A stretch of 36,400 nucleotides of DNA, from NCBI GenBank assembly GCA_029204225.1, contig MU835778.1, forward strand, positions 1 to 36,400. Reading direction: 5' to 3'. Under the pieces are notes generated by a model that ran no database searches, was not told where the DNA came from, and saw only the letters and a program-made list of their open reading frames with translations. The stretch is from Diphasiastrum complanatum (taxonomy: Eukaryota; Streptophyta; Lycopodiopsida; Lycopodiales; Lycopodiaceae). Below are positions 22,325 through 31,760 of this stretch, one piece after another; positions within the stretch are counted from its first letter, which is position 1, and each line of letters starts with the position of its first letter. A program made the position numbers and the translations under genes.

Positions 22325-22978
22325 ATGGCTTCAATTAGCATCATGCAGAGCAAGATCTGCACAACACTTGATTCTTCAGGATCCAACTTTCTAGCCTGGA
22401 AAGTTAGGACATCACTGATACTCAAGGGCAAAGGACTATTCCCCTGGGTAGATGGCACAGAAGAAATGCCTATGACAACATGCAAGGAGCTACGCGAATG
22501 GAGGGAGAAAAATGACAAGGCAGTAGTCTTGCTATCATCTTCCATCGAAGATAGTCTCACACTTGACCTGGCTACACTCTCCAAACCTAAAAAGATGTGG
22601 GATGCATTACTCACTAGATTTCAGACGAAGTTAAGAAGTCAAATCATGATGCTGGAAGATCAGCTGACCAATCTACAGTGGGATGGAAAAGACCTCACCT
22701 CTTTCGTGAGAAAAATGAAGGATCTTTTTCTATCACTACATAACTCTGGAACAGAGAATGCAGTGTCAACTGAGAAGCAGCTCACGTACCTGTTGAGAGC
22801 CTTACCCAGATCATTCCAGACAACAAGAACCTTGCTCGCGAAAGAACCTGCCATGAACCTCGAAAAGGCGATTGTCGATATTCGAGAGGAAGTCGAGGCT
22901 AGAGAACATCTTGATCACAAAGATGGTTTTGACCAGGCCCTCTACGACAAAAAAGAAAAATCCAAGAAGCAAGCCTAA
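22325..22978 (+). pseudogene. gag: Copia gag N-terminal part (element G)
   Basis: It begins M-A-S-I-S-I-M-Q-S, then N-F-L-A-W-K-V-R-T-S-L, and continues through K-K-M-W-D-A-L-L and the S-L-H-N-S-G block. This is the capsid part of a copia gag from a family different from A to D. It runs out of frame near 22970 before the zinc knuckles, which are read in another frame from 22980. Relic H at 7847 is a relative. Confidence 0.85.
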
Positions 22979-23540
22979 GAGGGAGCCGAATCAGAGGCAA
23001 GATCGTGATCAGCAAGCAGGGAGAACCAACATACGCAACTGGAAGAGCAAAGGGAGGTCAAAACAACAAGGTGCAGACAAGAAAACTTGTGTGAGATGCA
23101 GAAGAGACGGGCATATAGTAGATACATGTTGGCTCAATCCCAAAATTGAGTGTATCCATTGTCATAAGAAGGGTCACGCAGCCATGGATTGCCGCCAGAA
23201 TCCGAAAAACAAATCAGCACAGAACAGACAGGAGAACATCAGTAGTTCATCCTATGTTGAGGAGTTCGAGAGCTTAAAAACGGGTGAAGAAAGAACGAAC
23301 AGAAATTGTTCGACCGCCTATATCTATGAAGACGTGTGTGCAGCATCAACATCAGATTCTGACACACATGAGATGATTCTAGACTCAGGAGCCACCTCAC
23401 AATTAGTGACATCAAGACGAATAATGTCTGATTTCAGAAGTGCAAATCCCTCAAGATTCATAATTCTTGGAGATAGATCTAGACGCCAAGTGAACGGTAT
23501 TGGTTCACTATGGCTCAACACCAACGACAAAGACAGATGA
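22950..23540 (+). pseudogene. Tandem zinc knuckles and protease (element G)
   Basis: Two consecutive CCHC knuckles, C-V-R-C-R-R-D-G-H-I-V-D-T-C and C-I-H-C-H-K-K-G-H-A-A-M-D-C, both have all ligands; two knuckles distinguish G from B and C. The protease site reads I-L-D-S-G-A-T-S-Q-L-V, with intact D-S-G. TGA at 23538-23540 interrupts the frame, but the same frame resumes immediately and contains the next domain, so this is a single nonsense change. Confidence 0.85.
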
Positions 23541-24395
23541 CTTGAAGATGTTATATTTGTGCCTACTCTGCAACAAGACTTGTTCTTTGTAACAAAAATA
23601 GCAGATGCAAAGATGCGTGTGACGTTTTCTGACGAAGCATGCAATGTGATTGATGCCAGTACCAATACTTTGATCACTCAAGGCAGAAGGAAAGAAAATC
23701 TATATCATTTGAAGGTACGCTTACCTGCAGATCAGGTGCATCAGACTCATGATGACCAGCCAGACACTTTGTGGCACAGGAGACTCTACCACATGAACTC
23801 AATGGCACTTTACCAAGCAAGCCATCATGGAGCAATAACAGGGGTCAGCATCTCGAATGCAACCAGTTCGACCACCTGTGATGCATATTTGTCACGCACA
23901 CCATTCGTCAAAGACTCCTACAAAATGACTAAGATTCTGGAGCTAGTGCATTCTGACATCTGTGGACCATTCAACATGATCTCAGTAGGAGGTTCAAAAT
24001 ATTATATAACCTTCATTGATGATTATAGCAAATTTGTTAGAGTGTATTTTATTCAAAATAAATCTGAAGCACTTGATAAATTCACAGAATATGTGAATTG
24101 GACTGGGAGATGTACATGCAGCAAATTGAAGCAGATCAGAACAGATCAAGGTGACAAATACATCTCGAATCGCTTCACTGACTTCTGCAATGATCGTGGT
24201 ATCATTCACAGAAGAACTACAACCTACACACCGCAGCACAAAGGTGTTGCTAAACGAAAGAACAGGACCCTGATAGAAGTAGCCAGATGCATGATGGTCT
24301 ACTCGAAAGCTCCAAGGGCACTGTGGGCTAAAGCAGTAGCTATAGCCGCATACATCCAAAACAAAACAGGCAAGTTTGGCATTAGAGAAACTTAG
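23541..24395 (+). pseudogene. Pre-integrase and integrase (element G), truncated
   Basis: The pre-integrase (Q-G-R-R-K-E-N-L-Y) leads to the zinc domain L-W-H-R-R-L-Y-H. Only one cysteine of the pair is left (C-D-A-Y). The core shows H-S-D-I-C-G-P and R-T-D-Q-G-D-K-Y-I-S, but the third acidic residue is Lys: K-G-V-A-K-R-K-N. Sequence similarity ends near 24370 in the A-A-Y-I-Q-N-K segment; the rest of integrase, RT, RNase H and the 3' LTR are missing. Confidence 0.85.
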
Positions 24396-24858
24396 AACCC
24401 GACGAGGGCCTTTAAAAAAAATATATTTTTATTTTTTTTTTATTTTCGTTGCCATGTGGACCAATTGAAATCTTCGTTTTGGGGTTCTACGTAACGTAGA
24501 GTTTTTCAAATATAAATAAAATAAAATAAATTTAAATATATTGTTGTTTCGTCAAGCAGGATGTGAAAATGCTATTGGTTGATGAGGCCTGCCCTTCCAG
24601 CTCATCATTGTCCGAAGAGACCCAAAAATATTGAAAATGAATATGACAGATGGTTGAGGAGAGAAAATCGATGTACCATTAATGTATATGCATTGTCAAA
24701 CCATGGTTAACAGGGATAACCAGAATTAATTTTTGACGTCAAATAGATCAGTGTTTCAAATTTTTGCCAACACTTTTTTTCAGATTCATGGCTTTTTGTT
24801 TACGCAAATTTTCAGATTCATAGTTCATTGTTTCATATTTTTGCATGCATATTATGAA
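24396..24858. other. AT-rich spacer
   Basis: No gene recognised. It includes a palindrome CTACGTAACGTAG near 24487 and T-rich runs. It marks the junction where G breaks off. Confidence 0.5.
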
Positions 24859-25823
24859 TGGCACCATCAAAGAAACCGTGCTCCTCAATCGACTCTGTGC
24901 TTCTATTCAACAAGACAGATGATAATGGATTACGGGTGCCAAGAAAATATTCAAAAAACTCTTGGGTTTTGATGCATTCATCATCAAGAGGAGCATTTTG
25001 AAAAAAGAAAAAGGTCAAAACTATCATTTTGATCTTATTGGAAGGTTTTATATCCATCCAACATAAATGAATGGGAGCCGAGTGGACCATTAGCAGGTGT
25101 GTTAGATGCTATTCACACTGATATTGGACAGCTGCAATATCAAGGTAGAACTGCAAAAGATCTAGTTGATAGTGGAATCTTTTTTTATGAATCAATGTAC
25201 ATTCTTGATACAAAATTTTTTTTTGGACAAATAGTATCAATTCCATTATCTAGTTTTGAAAGTGATGAATGGATTGCACCAACTGCTACAGTTTCAGAAT
25301 TATTTCATTGCAAGATATATAATGATGTAAAAAATTCACTAAAAATGAGCACGGGATCAAAAACAGTTAGATTGAGCTGGTTTATTTCCTTGAATATATT
25401 TGTGGATTTCTTTTCAAGTGTCAATGTTCACAAAACCCCGACGATGTTTGTATGCCAAAATTTATCAGATAGTTTATTATCTGAACTTATGGATGGAGAA
25501 ATAGAATGTCTTTCATGTGCTTCCGTTATCAAATTGAAAAACAAATGTTAAGCTTATGCTTCCATTATCAAAGATGGAAAAAAATTAAAGGTAAATGGGT
25601 GCCACTCGATCAAGACTTGGAAGCCAGTGGAGATTCAAAACAAAAAAATATTGAAATTATATACAATGATGCCGTTTTGACATGTGTTGAGGTGGAAGAA
25701 AATTGGAGTCTAAACTACATCCGGCGGGAACTATTGCTCCTACAAGATGATGTACTTTTGGACTTCAGATTCATTTTCAATGGTAAACTCGTAAGTAATT
25801 GTAAACACTCGATCTTTTATTAA
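24859..25823 (+). pseudogene. Unidentified decayed gene, possible ubiquitin-like fold at its end
   Basis: From ATG at 24859 a short frame starts M-A-P-S-K-K-P-C. After frame breaks near 25000-25060, an open segment reads Y-P-S-N-I-N-E-W-E-P-S-G-P-L-A and runs on (25099-25551). A further frame change leads to W-S-L-N-Y-I-R-R-E-L, then F-R-F-I-F-N-G-K-L, which ends at a good splice donor, CTC|GTAAGT, near 25791. The spacing of this last part recalls a beta-grasp, ubiquitin-like fold, but this is a guess. A 25-bp near-duplication sits at 25520-25580. The gene points towards the H3-Ulp1 relic (tail to tail) and I do not recognise its family. Confidence 0.4.
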
Positions 25824-26167
25824 TAGTTTCAATCAAAACTTTCTAATACAATTTTTGTACTAGTTCTAACTAACTTTGTATTAGTTTTATGCGGGTACGT
25901 AAAAGATATGAGCTTGAGATCAAATGCAGAGATATTGGCGAAACAATCTAACTTATGGAAGAACATTGAGATTCACTATCAACAAATACATGCCAATCAT
26001 CATGTCTTTTTATTATTATAGAAAAATTGCATTCCGTTATTAGACTATGGACACAAGCTGATTGTAATAATCTATTGTGATATCAATAAAAAAAACTCAT
26101 AAACGGGTTGTTTAGAAGTAAAATGATTGTATCTTTTTTTTATGTCTCTCTATTTTCAAATCGACCT

Positions 26168-27643
26168 CTACTCAATCAATTTTTCTATATTTTCTATATC
26201 AGTATTAGGAACTGATAAAGCAATAGCTCCTTCTATAATCTCCCTCTCCTCTGTTTCGGGAAGGGCCTCAATGCCTTTTAAGACAAGAGGAATATTTGCT
26301 ACAAAATTGCCTTCCTCTGTATTAGGAAGGACTTTTATTCCTTTTTGATCATATAAAATAAGATCTGCATCCTGGACAACCTGAAAGGTTGTTAAGGTAG
26401 GAGCAGATTCTTTTTTAGGGCCCTCGATTGCAGGTGCAATGCTTACACCGTACTGGACAAAGGTTCTAATCAACTCTTGTCGAAATCTATATACATCATC
26501 AGGAGTATACGACTCAAGAATGAATTGTCATCACAAAATACGAGAATCAGCAAATTTCAAACAATGATAGTAATAAAATATGAATCAGAATGAAATAAAC
26601 TACAAATGAATAGAATAATACCTTTTCAATATCTGCATCCGTTTGTAAATTATACCATTCAAAAAATAGCTTCGTATTGTACCGGACGAACCATGCACAA
26701 CTAAAAGCGTCATTCTGTTGTACACACTACATATAGAGAACAAAAATTAGTAATATTATGATAGAAATTTTATTTATACTATGACGATACATTCGATTTA
26801 AGAAAAGGAATACATGCATATCAGAGATAAATTGAATATACCTTCATAGATTTGATGGTTATATCTCCAATTGAAGTTGTCGTTGTTGATATTTCCCGAA
26901 CGACATAATGAAGTAGAGAATCAAATTCTCTATGTATTTGTAGTTGAATTTAATTTTACACATAGAAAATTTGATACTCCCTCCTTATTTATCTTTACAA
27001 AGAACATGTTTAGGCTCCAATGTCGACTACAACAACCAAGATACAAATATCGATAACTTTATATTTATGAAAAAATTTCGTTCTTATTAACGCAATGAGG
27101 CATGCAACAATCCAGAATAAAGCAACAAAAACAAAAGAGCAATCCTTACTTATTTTCATATGGAATCAAATAGAATTTTGACATAGGACTGCACTCGATA
27201 AAATAGATAGTCTTCTCAAAATTGGCCTCTTTCGCCTTTACCGCTCCCATGAAAAATGAACTTACTACAAAAACTGTACCATGGGAATCGAAACTAATAC
27301 TATTCTGCAAAAATGAAATATCGGCCTCTACTATTGCATCTGAAATAACTGAGGTCTTATCTTTAAGCTCGGCACAAAATTTAGGACCTAATCTAAAGCT
27401 TCTACGTGTATCTGGAAGAAAAAAATGAAAAAAGTTGCCGAGAAGATCAATTTTGTTAGCTAGGTAGGCCTCGTATTGATTATAATGGTCAGAATAAAAA
27501 AAAACCTGGGCTGGATCATATGGAATTCTCACAAAAAGATTATGTACAGGAGGGGCAGAAAGAGAAGTAGAAATAATATTTACAGATTTCTCTGTTATTT
27601 TGTCTAGCTCCTCTTGGGTAATGAACAAATTTGGTGATGAAAC
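26168..27643 (-). other. Ulp1-type (C48) protease domain of the fusion relic
   Basis: It is read in the same frame as the H3 C-terminus across the TAG. I-S-D-A-I-V-E-A-D-I-S-F-L corresponds to the Ulp1 segment W-L-N-D-E-V-I. V-F-V-V-S-S-F-F, then L-I-P-Y-E-N, precede the first intron, at the same codon phase as in the 9-kb relic (P-Y-I-H-N). His, Asp, Gln and Cys positions are all filled. The Cys context is S-C-A-W where the family usually has Gly after the Cys. The last exon, S-Y-T-P-D-D-V-Y-R-F-R onward, extends about 115 residues past the protease core. Confidence 0.72.
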
Positions 27644-27904
27644 CTACTGAGGAGCTGGACAAATAACAAGAGGAGGACTGGGTGAATATTCTCGATCTGA
27701 GTCAGATTCTCCAGCATCTGACTCAGAGCTCAAGATGACACGGGGTCTTTTGGCAGGGATACGTCTAGGAGGAGGGGAAGCAGCTGGCCTTTGAGATCCA
27801 ATCTTCTTGGGGACAACCTGCTTTCTCTTCCTCCTAGAGGTAGTAGGCACGTTGGTTCTATCCAGAGGTAGGTTTCTGGAAGTGCTGGCATTATCTACAT
27901 GCCG

Positions 27905-28272
27905 ACCAGAATATCTGTCCCCAAGCCTTTTGAGAATGACGAAATCCTTTGGCATGATGGTGACACGCTTACTGCTGTCAAAAGACAAGTATCCTCAAAA
28001 AACTGGGACAGAAAATCTTCTGCAGCACCTTGCAAAGCTTGCATGGTTGTCACGGCAAAACGAACATCAAGCCCAAGTGACAGAGTGACATTTCGGACAG
28101 ATCGGCTGAAAGGAGCTCTAGGGATCAACAATTCAGTTGATCTTTGGAGTTTTCTGATCTCCTTAAGCCAAACTTGCTTCCTGCCACGCCTACGGCCAGT
28201 ACCAGGGAGAACACGAGAATGAGATGGTTGTACAGTGGTGATGGCACAGGCGGTGGATTTAGTCCTGGCCAT
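27905..28272 (-). other. Divergent histone H3 fold (N-terminal domain of the fusion relic)
   Basis: The matches to H3 are clear: L-K-E-I-R-K-L-Q-R-S-T-E-L-L-I for the alpha-N helix, L-D-V-R-F in loop 1, A-L-Q-G-A-A-E-D-F-L and F-F-E-D-T for alpha-2, and, after the frameshift, K-R-V-T-I-M-P-K-D for loop 2 and alpha-3. The tail keeps A-R-T-K but lacks the usual A-R-K-S motifs around K9 and K27. L-L-I-P-R-A-P-F-S-R-S-V-R is closer to the CENH3 form than to canonical H3 (L-L-I-R-K-L-P-F). Loop 1, however, has the canonical length, so CENH3 descent is not established. There are no introns in this part. Confidence 0.8.
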
Positions 28273-28354
28273 CGTTCTCGGAAGAGGAAAATCAACAAAA
28301 AGAAGTTTGAAATAAACAAAAGTGGATCAAAACAAAAAAACTTGCTACGAAAGG

Positions 28355-29005
28355 GAGCTTGAGATCGATACCAACACTGAATATCGATTTTGAGCGCAAG
28401 ATCTAGAGAGATTATATGCAGATAGAGATGTGCGCTCGAAAGCGATATTGCACAGCAGGTGGTATCGGACTCAAGCGCAATGTGAGAGAGCGGAAGCCTG
28501 AAGGATGAAAGAGCATGCTTGAGAGCGATATCGGGAGCTAAAAGTGAGAATTTTGCAAAAAAAAAATGAAAATTTTGAGGGCTTATATATACAAAATTTT
28601 TGCACGTGTGAAAAGACAGTCGAAACACATGTCGTAAGATGATTAGACCACGTGGAATGTCCATACTGATTATGATATACCAATTATGAGGCAACATGGA
28701 TTGAGACACATGCGCGAATCCATGATCGACGTGTCATTCTCGCACGTGATAGATGTCAGATCTATCCTTTTAGGTACGGCGCATTTATTTTGCCAATCAA
28801 AAGTCGACATGTGTTCCTTCGCCACTTTTCCACACGTGCAAAATAATTTTTATAAATAGATCTTTTTGGGCACGGATTCTCATGCAAATTCATGATTGCT
28901 TTGCCGGATATCGATTTCAAGCGCGCCGCTTGCTTTCATTACAACTCGTTGGCTATTATGCGCCTGGATCCGATACTACATCGTATGGTATCGCATTCAA
29001 GCGCG
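28355..29005. promoter_or_regulatory. Mirror-symmetric divergent promoter with seven TATCG-CAAGCGC motifs
   Basis: The two arms read alike when traced outwards from about 28720: CGACATGTGTT, then CACACGTGCAAAA, then a TATA box (28583-28592 on minus, 28850-28858 on plus), then GATATCG...CAAGCGC about 46-49 bp further. Motif copies are at 28355-28373 (-), 28381-28398 (related, +), 28432-28449 (-), 28461-28480 (+), 28513-28534 (-), 28904-28927 (+) and 28987-29005 (+). The left arm drives the H3-Ulp1 relic. The right arm faces a short frame from ATG at 28882 to 29100. G-box cores lie in the centre (CCACGTGG near 28650, GCACGTGA near 28743). Confidence 0.65.
28583..28592 (-). promoter_or_regulatory. 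TATA box of the H3-Ulp1 relic
   Basis: On the minus strand, GTATATATAA, 311 bp upstream of the ATG and preceded by CACACGTGCAAAA. The leader between TATA and ATG contains five copies of the TATCG...CAAGCGC motif. Confidence 0.65.
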
Positions 29006-29100
29006 TCTCGCATACCTTTTCTTTTCTGGTCGTTGTTCTTGTGCTCGGATCCGATACTCCAATTAGCAAAACTAGAGTTAGGAAACAAGATTTGTCATAA
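28882..29100 (+). CDS. Short frame downstream of the right promoter arm
   Basis: A 72-codon frame from M-Q-I-H-D-C-F-A, starting 24 bp after the TATA box, so its ATG is probably too close to the transcript start to be the real one. A second frame overlaps (28892-29149). Neither has a known motif. The sequence changes to retroelement leader near 29100, so whatever gene stood here has been displaced. Confidence 0.25.
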   Translation: MQIHDCFAGYRFQARRLLSLQLVGYYAPGSDTTSYGIAFKRVSHTFSFLVVVLVLGSDTPISKTRVRKQDLS

Positions 29101-29511
29101 CTTTTTGGATACTAATCATGACCTGCCATATGGATCATATCAAAGCTAAGACAATGCTCTGAAATCCTATGTAAAGAAACTTGAAATAAAGACTCAAATT
29201 AAATCTAAAAAATCCAAACAAAGTGAAAGGAAAATTCTAATCACCTATTTGGACAAAGTTTGGGAACATTGCAATAACTTTTGCATCTCTTACCCAAATT
29301 GCTTGAAAATTGGTGCAAATGAAAGCTAAAACAAAGCTCTACAAAGCTATGGAATCAAATAGAAATGAAAAACGAATTTGAATGTCAAAAATTGATCTGA
29401 ACAGACCTAAAAAATTCAAAATTAAAGATTAGCAAAAAGAAAGCTACAAATGCAATAAACTTATCAAATCTAATGAAATTAACAAAGAATCATCATGAAT
29501 TTAGGATGTAT
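29091..29511 (-). mobile_element. Leader of an LTR retroelement relic
   Basis: A-rich sequence without coding motifs that precedes, on the minus strand, a perfect PBS. It contains several 'aaagctaaaacaaagctct' type units (29145-29330). No gag is present. Confidence 0.45.
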
Positions 29512-29523
29512 GCTCTGATACCA
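29512..29523 (-). other. Primer-binding site
   Basis: The reverse complement is TGGTATCAGAGC, identical to the sites of B, C and G. Confidence 0.8.
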
Positions 29524-29533
29524 AGAAATTTCA

Positions 29534-29945
29534 TGTGCCAAATCCAAACTAATGGCAATAACAATGATAGTAAAGCTAAAAGCAAGAAGAGTACAAGACA
29601 ATCAAGATAACATATCCATAGAATGCTAGAAACACAAAGATATCCATTGAATCACATTAGCAATGAAAGAAAGAGTACAATTAATAAAAATATGAGCATG
29701 AATTCGTGTAAATAGGGCACGTGAGACCTAGCAAAGGAAATTACCATAGCTCACATTCACAAGGAGGAAGCAAGAAGCTCTTGCTTGCAAATGAGCCAAA
29801 AGATCCCAAAGTTGATGTCTCTTGCCTAGTTATAGGCAGTGCTCTTACTTAAGTAAACATAACTATCTTGAGGGATAGTTACCCCTTGTTAAGTAGTATT
29901 TAGTCTACATTGGGCCCTTAGTGGCCTGATATCTTTATTAATTAC
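29534..29945 (-). mobile_element. Probable LTR next to the PBS at 29512
   Basis: A candidate LTR end, TGTGCCAAATCC on the plus strand, begins 10 bp beyond the PBS. This gap is longer than in the other elements. The far end is not defined. The frame at 29947-30258 just after it has no recognised motif. Confidence 0.35.
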
Positions 29946-30299
29946 TTTGAAGGGCCTAAAGGGAAACCACCTTGTTCTTAAGGCTAATAGCTCCTTTTGG
30001 GCTTACAAAGCTTACAATGGATATTCTAATGCGTTGATAAGCACTGATGTACTAAAAATACATGACATGTTTACCAAATTTCTTTATGTCAATGGCATTG
30101 ATAAAGCACAACATAATCCTTGCTTCCTATGTATCTTTTTTGTACGAAAAATGGCCATTGATAGACTAAATAGTCTTGACTTTACCCTAGTTGGTCGAAG
30201 CCACATGTTAACCGCAATCGTCGATTTGGCGGTTCCCTTCGGTCAGACCATATGTTAGCCATAGGCGAGACTCTTGCGGTTTTGCCTATTTGGACTTTA

Positions 30300-31060
30300 C
30301 GTGTATTTTTGCAGAATGTTTGAGAGAGTGATTTTCTTAAGAGATAAAAGGGGGCAAAAAGGATGAGTAGGAGTAAGATTAAACTCCAACAAGATGCACC
30401 TGTGATTTATCCATAAAGCGTTCAATATGAGGGTTATTAATGAAGCAGATGGCGTCCATGTACCTGAATGAATGCTTAAAGTCATTCATGAAAGTACCAT
30501 GCCCTAAATTAGCTAGTCTTTTTAAAAAGTATACTTCAAAAAAAGATAGATACCAGTTGTACGAGGTAGGTGAACAAGAAAAGCCCATTGGTATACCACG
30601 AATTTGTCACCAGGTTCTATTACCTAGTCTAATAATGTAGTTGCCTATTAGAAAGGTGTTCCCTTGGCACAGTATATCCTTATAAAGGACCTCCTGAAAA
30701 CCACCTCAAATTGAAGTTGGAAGATTTCTTGAATCCCTTGTGAGTTCTTACAGTGACATACCTTCAGATGTGTTGTTATTTTTTTCATATTTCCATAGTA
30801 GAAATACTTTGAAAATGGAAATAGACGGGTTGTTTGCCAGCTGCAACCAGGTCCATGACGTGCTTTAGTTGATGCATCTTGAAGAAGCAATCAAGACGCA
30901 CGACTTGGAGATTGAGAATTCACCAGCGTGTCTAGAGGAAAATGTGCCAATTTATTTGTTGCAATAGTGTTGTGTGAGTTCAAGGGCTCGTTGAAAAGCT
31001 TTGGCATCAAAAAAGGCTTCACGTCATCCAACGTTTGTCTTCTCAAGGACGGTGCTGGTT
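30300..31060 (-). pseudogene. Penelope-like reverse transcriptase relic
   Basis: On the minus strand, near 30600-30570, comes R-G-I-P-M-G-F-S-C-S-P, which matches the Penelope-like element motif G-I-P-M-G-x3-A/S-P. It is followed by F-E-V-Y-F-L-K-R-L and F-R-Y-M-D-A-I-C-F-I-N-N-P-H-I. The family hallmark is F-R-Y-I-D-D-x4-N-N; here the second catalytic Asp is Ala. Upstream N-T-F-L-I-G-N-Y and, in other frames, G-P-G-C-S-W-Q-T-T-R-L fit earlier RT blocks. Stops and frameshifts break the frame throughout, for example TGA between W and Q-I-R-G-I-P. No GIY-YIG endonuclease was seen. Confidence 0.6.
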
Positions 31061-31189
31061 TTTTCCATAAGCAAGTTTGATAGGCTATAGGTTTCTTAGT
31101 TTCGTAATAATAAAAAGTCCCTAATTGTTTCTCTCAAAGAATTCTTATAACCTCATCCCACTCATCCGATATGACAAACACTTTATGCC

Positions 31190-31505
31190 TTGTTTGCTTT
31201 AAGTTGTAACGAATATTTATCTAGAATGTTTTTTGGACCCGGAGCGCTAAAGGCTACTACAGGAAGCAGGCGGAAGTCAGAAAGTGCGCAGAGACCAAGA
31301 TAGCCAAAGAAGCTCCCAAGCTCTGGCCTGACAATAGCAACGGGGAGTGTGGATATGCAAACTGCTGCCTTATTCTCTCACATGCAGCAACAATGCTCTC
31401 TTTTGGATTTTCATGGCGCCGTAGCTCCTGCGTCAGTTGCAGCGGCTTTCCGCTTCAATCAGATCTACACTCGCGATGGAGGAGCAGATCCACAAGGGAG
31501 GGTTA
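31190..31505 (+). other. Unidentified open stretch
   Basis: A plus-strand frame near 31228-31500 reads Y-Y-R-K-Q-A-E-V-R-K and K-L-W-P-D-N-S-N-G-E-C without a stop and with a more balanced codon composition than the surroundings. It could be an exon fragment; I cannot name it. Confidence 0.2.
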
Positions 31506-31684
31506 GAGAGATGGAGAGGGGTGGGGGGCGCGATGAAGCAGTAGGAGAGAGAGACGCGCAGGTGCGATGGAGGAGCAGGCAGGAGGGAGAGATGGAGAGG
31601 GAGGGGTGTGATGGAGGAGAGAGAGATGGAGATGGGAGGGCAAAGGGAGAGAGAGATGGAGCAGGAGGGAGCGATGGAGGCATG

Positions 31685-31686
<2 letters not shown>

Positions 31687-31755
<69 letters not shown>
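31687..31755. repeat. GA microsatellite, 69 bp, within purine-rich DNA
   Basis: Preceded from about 31480 by degenerate GATGGAG/GGGAGA units, so purines dominate the plus strand for about 280 bp. All protein frames across it are artefacts of the repeat. Confidence 0.98.

Positions 31756-31760
<5 letters not shown>

Larger units (their letters stand above)
26168..28272 (-). pseudogene. Histone H3-like / Ulp1-type protease fusion gene relic, four exons
   Basis: Exons on the minus strand: 28272-27150, 27026-26842, 26726-26622 and 26512-26168. All introns have GT and AG ends. Exon 1 starts M-A-R-T-K, the first residues of histone H3, and continues into the H3 fold, a basic and acidic linker, and the N-terminal part of a Ulp1-type protease. 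Exon 2 has R-H-W-S-L (His) and E-F-D-S-L (Asp). Exon 3 has V-Q-Q-N-D-A-F-S-C-A-W (Gln, Cys). Exon 4 is a C-terminal extension. Three lesions: a frameshift at about 27975-27990, TAG at 27644-27646, and a frameshift in exon 2 (185 nt instead of a multiple that keeps phase). The TATA box lies at 28583-28592. This copy is probably not functional. Confidence 0.72.

Noticed and set aside
27644-27646. TAG between the H3 and Ulp1 parts as a programmed readthrough site
   Set aside because: The following bases (GTTTCA) do not match the known CARYYA readthrough context, and two frameshifts elsewhere favour simple decay.
27965-27990. A short intron that would explain the frame change within the H3 fold
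   Set aside because: Only 17 nucleotides separate the conserved E-D-T and K-R-V blocks, fewer than in a normal H3, so there is no room for an intron.
28125-28709. 194-codon minus-strand frame over the promoter region
   Set aside because: It overlaps the start of the H3-like frame in another phase and crosses the TATA box and the motif array; no protein motif.
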